DNA of 64,000 nt from CALBTQ01 sp036725605 (GTDB taxonomy: Bacteria > Lernaellota > Lernaellaia > Lernaellales > Lernaellaceae). Below the pieces are notes generated by a model. The model was given only the letters and a program-made list of their open reading frames with translations, was not told the origin of the DNA and did no database searches. The position numbers and the translations under genes were made by a program. This document shows, in pieces, positions 18,064 through 26,476 of this stretch (positions within the stretch are counted from its first letter, which is position 1; the number at the start of each line of letters is the position of its first letter). The stretch lies in NCBI GenBank assembly GCA_036725605.1, contig DAIMDW010000007.1, positions 62,001-126,000 of the forward strand, in the 5' to 3' direction.

Positions 18064-20454
18064 ATGACTAGAACCATTAAGAAGGCTGCGGTGCTTGGCT
18101 CCGGAGTCATGGGGAGCGCCATTGCCGCTCATCTCGCCGGGTGCGGCATCCCGGTCGTGATGTTGGACATCGTGCCCTTCCCGAACATGCTGAGCGACGC
18201 AGAAAAAGAGAAGGTGGCCACGGACAAAAAAGTCCGCAATAAGCTGGCTGCCCAGAGCCTGCAGGCGGCGATGAAGTCGAAGATCCCGACCTTCTACAGC
18301 AAGAAGGATGCGGACCTGATCGAAATCGGCAACTTCGATGACGATTTCGAGAAGATCGGCGATGCGGACTGGATCATCGAAGTCGTCGTCGAACGCATGG
18401 ACATCAAGAAGGCGATCCTGGCCAGAGTCGACAAGAACCGTAAGGCCGGCTCGCTGGTGACCACCAACACCTCCGGTTTGTCGGTGGTGGAGATGACCGA
18501 GGACTGCTCGGACGAAATGAAAGAGCACTTCATGGGCACGCACTTCTTCAACCCGGTGCGCTTCATGAAACTGCTGGAAGTCATTCCGCATCCGCAGACC
18601 AAGCCCGAACTGCTCACCTTCATGCGCGACTTCTGCTCGGAAACCCTGGGCAAGGGCGTGATCTTCGCCAAAGACACCCCGAACTTCGTCGCCAACCGCA
18701 TCGGTGTGCACGGCATGATGTCGATCATGAACGCGATGGTCGAACTCGACTACACCATCGAAGAGATCGACGCGATCACCGGTCCGGCCATCGGCCACCC
18801 GAAGAGCGCTTCGTACAAGACCGCCGACCTGGTCGGTCTGGACACGCTGCATCACGTGGCGATGACGGTGTACAACCTGTGCGCCGACGACCCGTGCCGT
18901 GAGCAGTTCAAACCGCCCGAAATGCTCGACAAAATGATCGAGAACAAATGGCTTGGCAACAAGACCAGGGGCGGCTTCTACAAGAAAGAAGGCAAAAAGC
19001 GCCTCGTCCTCGACTGGAAGACCATGGAATACGTCGAGGTGCAGCGGCCGAAATTCGATTCCATCGAAAAGGCCAAGGGCGAAAAGGGCCTGGGCAACAA
19101 GATCAAAGCCCTGATCGCCGGCGACGACCGCGGCGCCAAGTTCGCCTGGAAACTGACGGCCGAAGGTCTGATCTACGCGGCCGGTCGCGTGCCGGAAATC
19201 TCCGACACGATCCTCGAAATCGACCACGGCATGCAGTGGGGCTTCAACTGGAAGCTCGGCCCGTTCCAGACCTGGGACGCGATCGGCGTGAAGGAAAGCG
19301 TCGAGCGCATGAAGGCCGACGGCTACGAAGTTCCGGCCCACGTGCTCAAAATGCTCGAGGGCGGCAACGAGACCTTCTACAAGAAGGAAGGCGGCAAGGA
19401 ATATCAGTACGACCTGGTCAACCAGAAGTACATCGAGATTCCGAAAGACATGAAGGTCGTCATCCTGGCCGAAGACGCCAAGGGCGAGGTCTGGAAGAAC
19501 GACGGCGCGACCATTTGGGACATCGGCGACGGCGCGATCTGCCTCGAGTTCCACACCAAGATGAACGCAATCGACAATGACGTCATCGACGGCGTCCACA
19601 AAATGGTGGATCTGCTCGAAGAAGGTCAGTTCGAAGCGGGCGTCGTGTCCAACCACGCCGACAATTTCTCGGTCGGCGCCAACGTGTTCATGATTCTGAT
19701 GGCCATGAACAACGGTCAGGCCGAGATGGTCGAAAAACTGGCCTACGAGCTGCAGCGCGCCAACATGCGCATGAAGTATTGCTCGCGGCCGATCGTTACC
19801 GCTCCGGCCGGCATGGCGTTGGGCGGCGGTTGCGAAATCACCCTGCACGGCCAGAAGGTCGTCGCCGCGGCCGAAACCTACATCGGTTTGGTCGAAGTCG
19901 GCGTCGGCGTCATCCCGGCCGGCGGCGGCACCAAGGAAATGGTCCTGCGCACCACCGAAGGCATCGGACCGGCGACTCCGCCGATCCTGCCCTTCGCGCA
20001 GAAGGCGTTCGAGAACATCGCGATGGCCAAAGTCGCGGTGGGCATGAAGGACGCGGTGGACAACGGCATTCTGCGCAAGACCGACATCATGTGCCCCAAT
20101 CGCGATCTGCTCATTTACCGCGCGAAAGAAGTGGCTTTGGGTATGCGCAAAGCCGGCTTCGATCCCGGCAAAGAGCGCACCGACATTCCGGTCGGCGGCG
20201 AAGCGACCAAAGCGGCCTTCATCGTCGCGGCCAAGGGTATGCGGGATTCCGGTTGGATCAGCGACCACGATGTGCTCATCGCCAGCAAAGTGGCGCACAT
20301 CGTCGCCGGTGGCGATCGCTGGGAAGGCCAGACGATCAGCGAGTGGGAACTGCTCGACATGGAGCGCGAAGCGTTTATGAGCCTGCTGGGCGAGGAAAAG
20401 ACCAAGGCCCGCATCGCCTACATGCTCCAGAACAACAAGCCGCTGCGTAACTAA
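18064..20454 (+). CDS. fadN: 3-hydroxyacyl-CoA dehydrogenase/enoyl-CoA hydratase, FadN type
   Basis: The 796-residue bifunctional beta-oxidation enzyme has the NAD-binding hydroxyacyl-CoA dehydrogenase part first (residues 1 to about 430) and the enoyl-CoA hydratase/crotonase part last (about 490-740). This is the domain order of Bacillus FadN and the reverse of E. coli FadB. The Rossmann motif AVLGSGVMGSAIA, THFFNPVRFMKLLEV and GHPKSASYKTAD mark the dehydrogenase. APAGMALGGGCEI and GLVEVGVGVIPAGGG mark the hydratase. The AAGGAGGAG site precedes the ATG. It is followed after 21 nt by the thiolase gene, an order also seen in Bacillus fadN-fadA. Confidence 0.92.
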   Translation: MTRTIKKAAVLGSGVMGSAIAAHLAGCGIPVVMLDIVPFPNMLSDAEKEKVATDKKVRNKLAAQSLQAAMKSKIPTFYSKKDADLIEIGNFDDDFEKIGDADWIIEVVVERMDIKKAILARVDKNRKAGSLVTTNTSGLSVVEMTEDCSDEMKEHFMGTHFFNPVRFMKLLEVIPHPQTKPELLTFMRDFCSETLGKGVIFAKDTPNFVANRIGVHGMMSIMNAMVELDYTIEEIDAITGPAIGHPKSASYKTADLVGLDTLHHVAMTVYNLCADDPCREQFKPPEMLDKMIENKWLGNKTRGGFYKKEGKKRLVLDWKTMEYVEVQRPKFDSIEKAKGEKGLGNKIKALIAGDDRGAKFAWKLTAEGLIYAAGRVPEISDTILEIDHGMQWGFNWKLGPFQTWDAIGVKESVERMKADGYEVPAHVLKMLEGGNETFYKKEGGKEYQYDLVNQKYIEIPKDMKVVILAEDAKGEVWKNDGATIWDIGDGAICLEFHTKMNAIDNDVIDGVHKMVDLLEEGQFEAGVVSNHADNFSVGANVFMILMAMNNGQAEMVEKLAYELQRANMRMKYCSRPIVTAPAGMALGGGCEITLHGQKVVAAAETYIGLVEVGVGVIPAGGGTKEMVLRTTEGIGPATPPILPFAQKAFENIAMAKVAVGMKDAVDNGILRKTDIMCPNRDLLIYRAKEVALGMRKAGFDPGKERTDIPVGGEATKAAFIVAAKGMRDSGWISDHDVLIASKVAHIVAGGDRWEGQTISEWELLDMEREAFMSLLGEEKTKARIAYMLQNNKPLRN

Positions 20455-20475
20455 GCCTTACAGGAGGATATAGAG

Positions 20476-21714
20476 ATGAGAGAAGTTGTCATTGTTTCCG
20501 CTTGCCGGACTGCTGTAGGCAAGGCCAAGCGGGGCAGCTTGATTCATACGCGGCCTGACGACATGGCGGGCGTGGTTCTTGCCGAGGCGATTAAACGCGC
20601 CGGCATCGATCCGCTCGAAGTGCAGGACGTGATCATGGGTTGCGCGATGCCGGAAGGCGAGCAGGGCATGAACGTGGCGCGCCAGGCGGTTCATTGCGCC
20701 GACCTGCCGGATGAAATCCCGGCCATCACCATCAACCGGTACTGCTGCTCGGGCATGCAGTCGATGTGGATGCTCCAGTGCGACATCGCCTCGGGCATGA
20801 TCGATTGCGGCGTGGCCGGCGGCACCGAGACCATGACCATGATCCCGATGGGCGGCAACAAAATCGTGCCGAACATCCGCATGGCCGAAAAGTATCACAA
20901 AGCCTATGTCGGCATGGGCCAGACCGCGGAAAACGTGGCCAAGAAGTACGGCGTCAACCGTGAAGACCAGGACAAATTCGGCCTCGAGTCGAACCTGAAA
21001 GCGGCCAAAGCCAATGCCGACGGCGTCTTCAAGTCGCAGATCGTTCCGCTGAACGCGAAAATCTACGACGGCAAAGGCAAAAAGAAAGAATTCGTTTTTG
21101 ACGTCGACGAAGGCCCCCGCGGCGATTCGACCATCGAAGGCCTGAACAAATTGAGGCCCGCCTTCGCCAACCCGAAATCCACCTATCCCGGCACCGAGGG
21201 CATGGGCTCCGTCACCGCCGGCAACGCCTCGCAGATGAGCGACGGCGCCGCCGCGTTGGTGCTGATGACCAAGGAAAAGGCCGACGCCAAGGGCCTCAAG
21301 CCGATGGCGAAGATGCTCGGCTATCGCGTGGTCGGCTTCGATCCCGATTACATGGGCATCGGACCGGCGCTGGCGATTCCCGCGCTGATGGATTCGGTCA
21401 ACAAGCTGCGCAAGGCCGACGGCGAAGCCGAACTGTCGCTCGACGACATCGGCGTCTTCGAACTCAACGAAGCCTTCGCCAGCCAGGCCATTTACTGCTG
21501 CCGCGAGCTCGGCATCGAAAATGACCCGCGCGTGAACCCCACCGGCGGCGCGATCGCCCTGGGCCACCCGCTGGGCTGCACCGGCGCCAAACTGTCCACG
21601 CAGATCATCTACTACATGATCGAAAACAACCTGAAATACGGTGTCGTTTCGATGTGTATCGGTGGCGGCATGGGCGCGGCCGGTCTGTTCGAGAACCTGC
21701 AGTACAAAGGCTGA
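20476..21714 (+). CDS. fadA: Acetyl-CoA acyltransferase (3-ketoacyl-CoA thiolase)
   Basis: The 412-residue thiolase completes the beta-oxidation pair. Catalytic residues are visible: the nucleophilic cysteine C90 in INRYCCSGMQ, the GHPLGCTGA histidine, and the second cysteine in CIGGGMGAA. It cleaves 3-ketoacyl-CoA with CoA to acetyl-CoA and a shortened acyl-CoA in the cytoplasm. An AGGAGG site lies upstream, and a strong intrinsic terminator closes the operon 17 nt after the stop codon. Acyl-CoA dehydrogenase is not encoded here and must lie elsewhere. Confidence 0.95.
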   Translation: MREVVIVSACRTAVGKAKRGSLIHTRPDDMAGVVLAEAIKRAGIDPLEVQDVIMGCAMPEGEQGMNVARQAVHCADLPDEIPAITINRYCCSGMQSMWMLQCDIASGMIDCGVAGGTETMTMIPMGGNKIVPNIRMAEKYHKAYVGMGQTAENVAKKYGVNREDQDKFGLESNLKAAKANADGVFKSQIVPLNAKIYDGKGKKKEFVFDVDEGPRGDSTIEGLNKLRPAFANPKSTYPGTEGMGSVTAGNASQMSDGAAALVLMTKEKADAKGLKPMAKMLGYRVVGFDPDYMGIGPALAIPALMDSVNKLRKADGEAELSLDDIGVFELNEAFASQAIYCCRELGIENDPRVNPTGGAIALGHPLGCTGAKLSTQIIYYMIENNLKYGVVSMCIGGGMGAAGLFENLQYKG

Positions 21715-21731
21715 TTCAATAGCCGATCCGC

Positions 21732-21766
21732 AAGGCCGGGGCCGTAAGGCTCCGGCCTTTTTTTTT
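21732..21766 (+). terminator. Intrinsic terminator of the fad operon
   Basis: AAGGCCGGGGCC (21732-21743) pairs with GGCTCCGGCCTT (21748-21759) around a GTAA loop, allowing one wobble or mismatch, and is followed by an unbroken run of T residues to 21766. Confidence 0.92.
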
Positions 21767-21779
21767 CGCGCGATTCCGC

Positions 21780-21785
21780 TACACT
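21780..21785 (+). promoter_or_regulatory. -10 box seven bases before a start codon
   Basis: TACACT at 21780-21785, in the context CGCTACACT, ends 7 nt before the ATG at 21793. No ribosome-binding site lies between. The matching -35 position falls in the T run of the fad terminator, so the -35 is poor. Confidence 0.4.
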
Positions 21786-21792
21786 GCCGCCT

Positions 21793-23160
21793 ATGAAAAA
21801 TCGGCCGCTCGTCACCCACCGCGACCTGATGGATTTCGCCCGGACCCTCGGCCCGGACGAGTACGCCAACCGTCTCAATTATTTTCGCATTATGGAATAC
21901 CCGCTGGCGCTGAACATGCTCGCCCTCGAACCGGGGCTCGACGTGCTCGAGGTCGGCGCGGGCTTCATTTCGCTGCCGCCGGTGTGGATGGCGGCGCGCG
22001 AGCGATGCAACGTCACCGCGGTGGATCGCAAACCGTTGACGACCGAGGCGATCGAGTACGTCAACGGCTTGTTGGCGCGCACCGACACGCCGGTCGAGCG
22101 GCTCAAACTCGTGTCGGCCGATGCGCAAAAGCTGCCCCTTGCCGACGATTCCTTCGATCGCATCGTGGCCATCAGCGCGCTGGAGCACCTCGATCCGTTC
22201 ACCGACGCCCACGTCATGCGCGAATTGGGGCGGGTGCTCAAGCCCGGCGGTCTGCTCGTGTTTTCCGTGCCTTTCAACCTGGGCCGGCACGTGGAGTTGG
22301 AAACCTGGGGCGGCGAGGAGTACGAGCAGCGCCATTACACCGACGCCACCTTGCGCGAGCGGATGATTCACCCCAGCGGCTTGCATTTCGTGCAGGGCGT
22401 CGCCTTCGGCGAGATCGATCCGCAGGTCGGCTTCGATTACATCAAAGGCGACGCGGAGGAAAGACGCCGCCTGACCGAAATGGCCGGCGTGCAACCGGAC
22501 AGATATTGGAGCGAACATTATCGGATCGAAAACGAAGAACAGTTCGTCGTTCACCGCGATTCGCTGCACCCCGGGGTGGTCAACGCGTGCGGCCTGATCG
22601 CCGTCAAGTTGCAAAAACGCGACCAGCCGTTGCCCACCAGCTATTTTCTTTACGATCCGGTGAAAAACTGGTTCGCCAACGATGAACTGACGCGCAATGA
22701 AAAAAATTCGCCCTATTGGCTGACCATTGATCGGGTGCGTGTGGAAAATTTCCTGGAAGCCCTGGCCGACACCTTCGATTCCGGCGAGTTCATGCGGGTG
22801 GTGATCGATTTCACCTGTCACGGCGAGGTGGTCGATCCCGCGTTTCGCATTCTGATTCACGATCAGTCCGACGAGATCGTCGCCGGGCTGCATCTGGCCC
22901 GCAGCGATTTGAAACTGGGCACGCTGACCGGCAACCATCGGTTGGCCGTGCGTTTCGGCATGCTCAATCTGGCGCGGGGAACTTACTACATTACCGTCGG
23001 CGCGTGGGATCGCGACCGACCCGATCCGATCCCGCCGGTGCCCTATGACCTGCATTACAAACGGTATAAAATCGACGTGCACGAGCACAAAAAGGGCATG
23101 GCCGGCGTGGCCTATCTGCCCTATGACATTCAATGGACGAAGCCGAAAGAAAACGAGTGA
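21793..23160 (+). CDS. SAM-dependent methyltransferase fused to a Wzt-C-like carbohydrate-binding domain
   Basis: The 455-residue cytoplasmic protein has a class I methyltransferase domain at about residues 35-190: LDVLEVGAGF for SAM binding, AVDRKP, then LPLADDSFDRIVAISALEHL. After a linker, about residues 305-440 form a beta-sandwich (VRVENFLEALADTFDSGEF, later GTYYITVGAWDRD) that resembles the C-terminal domain of Wzt, which recognises the end of O-antigen chains for export. This suggests an enzyme that methylates, or recognises, a glycan terminus. The start codon follows a -10 box directly. It is the first gene of a probable glycan island. Confidence 0.7.
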   Translation: MKNRPLVTHRDLMDFARTLGPDEYANRLNYFRIMEYPLALNMLALEPGLDVLEVGAGFISLPPVWMAARERCNVTAVDRKPLTTEAIEYVNGLLARTDTPVERLKLVSADAQKLPLADDSFDRIVAISALEHLDPFTDAHVMRELGRVLKPGGLLVFSVPFNLGRHVELETWGGEEYEQRHYTDATLRERMIHPSGLHFVQGVAFGEIDPQVGFDYIKGDAEERRRLTEMAGVQPDRYWSEHYRIENEEQFVVHRDSLHPGVVNACGLIAVKLQKRDQPLPTSYFLYDPVKNWFANDELTRNEKNSPYWLTIDRVRVENFLEALADTFDSGEFMRVVIDFTCHGEVVDPAFRILIHDQSDEIVAGLHLARSDLKLGTLTGNHRLAVRFGMLNLARGTYYITVGAWDRDRPDPIPPVPYDLHYKRYKIDVHEHKKGMAGVAYLPYDIQWTKPKENE

Positions 23161-23210
23161 ACGCCAACGCAAAAAGCGCAGAAAATCCAAAGAATACAGC
23201 GGATTTACGC

Positions 23211-23239
23211 TTTACCGCCGTCGGGGAATCGCGTAAAAT
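23211..23239 (+). promoter_or_regulatory. Promoter at the start of the coiled-coil glycosyltransferase operon
   Basis: TTTACC (23211-23216), a 17-bp spacer and TAAAAT (23234-23239) are followed by 9 nt (TATAAGATT) before the ATG at 23249. There is no ribosome-binding site, so the message would be leaderless or carry a leader of about 3 nt. Confidence 0.55.
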
Positions 23240-23248
23240 TATAAGATT

Positions 23249-26200
23249 ATGAGAAAGCGTATCCTCATCGTGACCTGTGAGCTGCTGCCCGTGCCGGGAC
23301 AACCGGTGCGCGGCGGTGGTTTGCGCGTGTGGGGCTTGGGCGAGGGGTTGCGGGCGCACGGCCACGAAGTCATGTACGCGCTGCCCAAGGCGTCGGTAAC
23401 CGACGATGTCAAGCTGCCCGACGCGTTGAAACATTATTTGTATGTGCCCGAGGGTCTCAACGAGCTCATTCTCGAAGTGATGCCCGATCTGCTGATCGTC
23501 GAGCAATGGGGCGTGGCCACGTTCATCGACGATCTGAAGATCCCGCTGATCATCGATCTGCACGGGCCGCTCTCGCTGGAAAACGCGTTCAAGCAAAGCG
23601 CCAATTTCCTCTCCGACGCGCTGACCAAAATCGAGGCGCTGGGCAAAGCCGATCTGCTGGTCTGCCCCGGCCAGTATCAGCGCAACTATTTTCTCACCTG
23701 GTTTTTGATGGCCGGCGCCGATCCGCTGCACGCGCCGATCGAGGTCGTGCCGGTCTCGCTCGACAAGAATCTGCCCGCGCATGAGTGGCCCGCCGCGCCG
23801 CGCTTCGTCTTCGGCGGCGTCACCTGGCCGTGGATCGATCCGTTCCCCGGTCTGGAAATGCTCGCCGAGCGCGTGGCCAAGGAAAAGGACGCCTCGCTGG
23901 AATTGTTCGTCGGCGCGCCCAAGCAGCGCTTCGATCACGCGCTGGATACGATCAACGTCGGCATCTTCCGCGACTACCGCGAACGGCTGAAGGACTACGC
24001 GAATACGCGGGTGCGCGAACTGATTCCCCGCGACGAACTGCTGGCCGCCTACGCGCGCGCCTCGGTCGCCTACGATCTGTACCAGCCCAATTCCGAGCGC
24101 CAGTTGGCTTTCACCACGCGCACGATCGAGTACCTGTGGTGCGGCCTGCCGGTGGTCTACGGCGATTACGGCGAACTGGCCAAACCGATCCGCGATTACG
24201 ACGCCGGTTGGGTTGTCGCGCCCGACGACGAAAAAGCCGTCGCCGCGGCGCTCGACGAAATCTTCGGCGATCCGCAAGCCGTGCGGCGCAAGGGCGAGAA
24301 CGCGCAGCGCCTGGCGCGCGAGCAATACACATGGGAACAGGCGATCAAACCGCTGCTGGCGTTCGTCGCCAATCCCGTGCTGCGCGACAAGAAAAGCTCG
24401 GTGCTCTCGGGTTTCCGCAATTACTTCCGCAAAGAAAGCCTGGTGCTGATCAACCAGGCCAAGGACGAAATCGAAAAGCTCAACAGAGAGTTGCGCCAGG
24501 CCATCGCCCGCGGCGACCAGGAACGGCGCGAGCGCGACAAGAAGATCGACGAGCTCTCCGAGGAAATCAAGGACCTCACGCGCCAGAACGATCAGGAACT
24601 GCGCAAGCAGGCCGAGCAGAACCGGCGCGAACTCGAAGGTAAGGAAAACGACCTGCGGCGCATGCAGGAAAAAATCGACTACGAGATCAAGGCGCGCGAC
24701 GAGGAAATCAAACGCCTGCACACCGAGCGGCAACTCGCCGAGCAAAAGGCGCTCGAGGAAATCAAGCGCCTGACGCAGGATCGCGAGAAACTGCGCGAAA
24801 CCCTCAGCGCCGACCTCAAGTCCGTTACCGAAAAGAAGGACGAGGAACTCAAGGAGCTCAAGCGCGAGCGCGAAAAGGAGCGCGACCGTCTGCAGGCGCG
24901 CGTCGATCAGTTGGTCGCCGAGTCGGAGGAGGAGAAGAAAAAATCCTCCGACGAAATCAAGACGCTCAACCGCGAAAAAGAGCAACTGCGCGAAACGCTC
25001 TCGGCGCAGATGAAAGCGGCCGTCGAGAAAAAGGACGACGAGCAGCGCCTGGCCAAAGAGGAGAGCGTCAAGGAACGCGACCGCCTCCAGGCGCGCGTCG
25101 ACCAGTTGATCGCCGAGTTGGAGGACGAGAAGAAAAAGACCTCCGACGAGATCAAGACGCTCAACCGCGAAAAGGAGCAACTGCGCGAAACGCTCTCCGC
25201 CGAAACGCGCCACGCCGTCGAGAAAAAGGACGAGGAGTTCAAGGATCTCAAAAAGGAACAGCAGACCGAGCGCGACAAACTGCAAACGCGCATCGATGAA
25301 CTCACGCGCCTGCTCGACGAGGAAAAGAAAAGCGCCTCCGAGGAAATTAAAACGCTCAACCGCGAGAAGGAAACCACGCGGCGCGAGCACGAGGAGCAGG
25401 TGCGGCTGCTCGTCGAAAAACACGAGCGCGAGCAGGAGAAGGCCACCGCCAAGGCCGAAACGGCGACCAAGGAACAGCAAACGAATTATCAGCGCGAACT
25501 GGACACCCGCGCCGCCGCCGAGCGCGAGTTGAATCAGGAATTGCGCCTGCTCAAACAGAAACTCGAAACCGCACAAACGTCGCATCAGGGCGTGCTCGAC
25601 AAGCTGCGGGAAAAACACGAGGCCGCGCTCAAAGAGGCGCAAACCGAAACGCGCACGCAATTGGCCAAGCGCGACGAGCGCATCGAAACGCTGGCCGCCG
25701 CCGCCGACGAGGCGCGCGAAAAACTGCGCGAAGTGCAATCCGGTCAGGATGACAAGCTCGCCGCGATGGCCGCGCAGGTCGACGAGGCGCGCGAGGAAAT
25801 GCGCAAACAGGTCGCCCAACGCGACGAGGAACTGGTCGAAGCCCGCCGCGCGCTCGCCGACGAAACCGAAAAGAGCGAATCGCAGTTGGCGCAAATGCGC
25901 GACCTGTTGTCGCAGCGACAAACGGCGCTCGCCGACCAAGAGCGCGACAAGGAAAAACTCGCCGCCGAATTGGCGCGCCTGGAAAATCAGATCGGCGACA
26001 AGCTCGCCGCGCTCGAAGCCCTCATCGGCGAGAAGGAACAGTACATCGCCCAGGCCGAACGACGCTTGGGGGAAATGGCCGACAAGACCGCCAAGCAGGC
26101 GCAACGCAATACGCATCTCGAACGGCAGTTGCAGCAGGCGCAAATCGACCTGGGCCGCACGACCCAGGCGCTGGGCGATCGCGTCGCCCAGGCCGACATG

Positions 26201-26476
26201 CTCTTGGGCGACCTCGACAAAATGCGTCCGGCGTTGCGCGACCTCGAAGGCGAAGTCGATTCCCTGCGCAAGCAAACCTCGTTGCAGCAGCGCCTGTTGG
26301 CCGATTTCGAAACCGACGAAAACTTGAAAGCCAAGCGCCGGCGCGGCAGACGTTCGTACCGCTGGCTGGTGCAGCTACCCCGTCTGGCCTATCTGTTCAC
26401 CGTGAATCTGGCGACCAACGCCTACATCGAGAAGTGGCAGCACCGGACGGGCAAAAAAATATTTCCGGGGACGTAG
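23249..26476 (+). CDS. Glycosyltransferase with a very long C-terminal coiled coil
   Basis: The 1075-residue protein has a GT-B (GT4-like) domain at about residues 1-385, with GGLRVWGLGEGLRAHGHEV near the N-terminus and RTIEYLWCGLPVVYGDYGE in the nucleotide-sugar-binding half. Residues about 395-1025 form an almost unbroken charged coiled coil rich in E, K, R and Q, including a 65-residue unit repeated about 3.5 times. The last 45 residues are basic and aromatic (RRGRRSYRWLVQLPRLAYLF), suited to membrane contact. A continuous helix of this length would span roughly 95 nm. The plan recalls the WbdD-type molecular ruler, but here the ruler is joined to a glycosyltransferase. The next gene begins directly after its stop. 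Confidence 0.8.
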   Translation: MRKRILIVTCELLPVPGQPVRGGGLRVWGLGEGLRAHGHEVMYALPKASVTDDVKLPDALKHYLYVPEGLNELILEVMPDLLIVEQWGVATFIDDLKIPLIIDLHGPLSLENAFKQSANFLSDALTKIEALGKADLLVCPGQYQRNYFLTWFLMAGADPLHAPIEVVPVSLDKNLPAHEWPAAPRFVFGGVTWPWIDPFPGLEMLAERVAKEKDASLELFVGAPKQRFDHALDTINVGIFRDYRERLKDYANTRVRELIPRDELLAAYARASVAYDLYQPNSERQLAFTTRTIEYLWCGLPVVYGDYGELAKPIRDYDAGWVVAPDDEKAVAAALDEIFGDPQAVRRKGENAQRLAREQYTWEQAIKPLLAFVANPVLRDKKSSVLSGFRNYFRKESLVLINQAKDEIEKLNRELRQAIARGDQERRERDKKIDELSEEIKDLTRQNDQELRKQAEQNRRELEGKENDLRRMQEKIDYEIKARDEEIKRLHTERQLAEQKALEEIKRLTQDREKLRETLSADLKSVTEKKDEELKELKREREKERDRLQARVDQLVAESEEEKKKSSDEIKTLNREKEQLRETLSAQMKAAVEKKDDEQRLAKEESVKERDRLQARVDQLIAELEDEKKKTSDEIKTLNREKEQLRETLSAETRHAVEKKDEEFKDLKKEQQTERDKLQTRIDELTRLLDEEKKSASEEIKTLNREKETTRREHEEQVRLLVEKHEREQEKATAKAETATKEQQTNYQRELDTRAAAERELNQELRLLKQKLETAQTSHQGVLDKLREKHEAALKEAQTETRTQLAKRDERIETLAAAADEAREKLREVQSGQDDKLAAMAAQVDEAREEMRKQVAQRDEELVEARRALADETEKSESQLAQMRDLLSQRQTALADQERDKEKLAAELARLENQIGDKLAALEALIGEKEQYIAQAERRLGEMADKTAKQAQRNTHLERQLQQAQIDLGRTTQALGDRVAQADMLLGDLDKMRPALRDLEGEVDSLRKQTSLQQRLLADFETDENLKAKRRRGRRSYRWLVQLPRLAYLFTVNLATNAYIEKWQHRTGKKIFPGT
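24776..25399 (+). repeat. Tandem 195-bp repeat inside the coiled-coil region
   Basis: Units of 195 bp (65 codons) start at 24875, 25070 and 25265, the last incomplete; a half unit precedes them at 24776-24874. Each unit starts like KERDRLQARVDQL and ends near AVEKKDEE. The unit CGCGACCG recurs exactly 195 bp apart. The period stays in frame, so copy changes would alter coil length without shifting frame. Confidence 0.85.

Noticed and set aside
17873..18064. 63-codon frame in the leader of the fad operon
   Set aside because: No ribosome-binding site, composition not coding-like, and it overlaps the operator palindrome; its end touches the fadN start only by chance.
22991..26275. Very long open frame on the minus strand (1094 codons) opposite the coiled-coil glycosyltransferase gene
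   Set aside because: It mirrors the repetitive, GC-rich codon pattern of the plus-strand gene, has low-complexity Leu/Phe-rich sequence, and shows no domain or ribosome-binding site. Similar antisense frames lie opposite fadN, fadA and other long genes.
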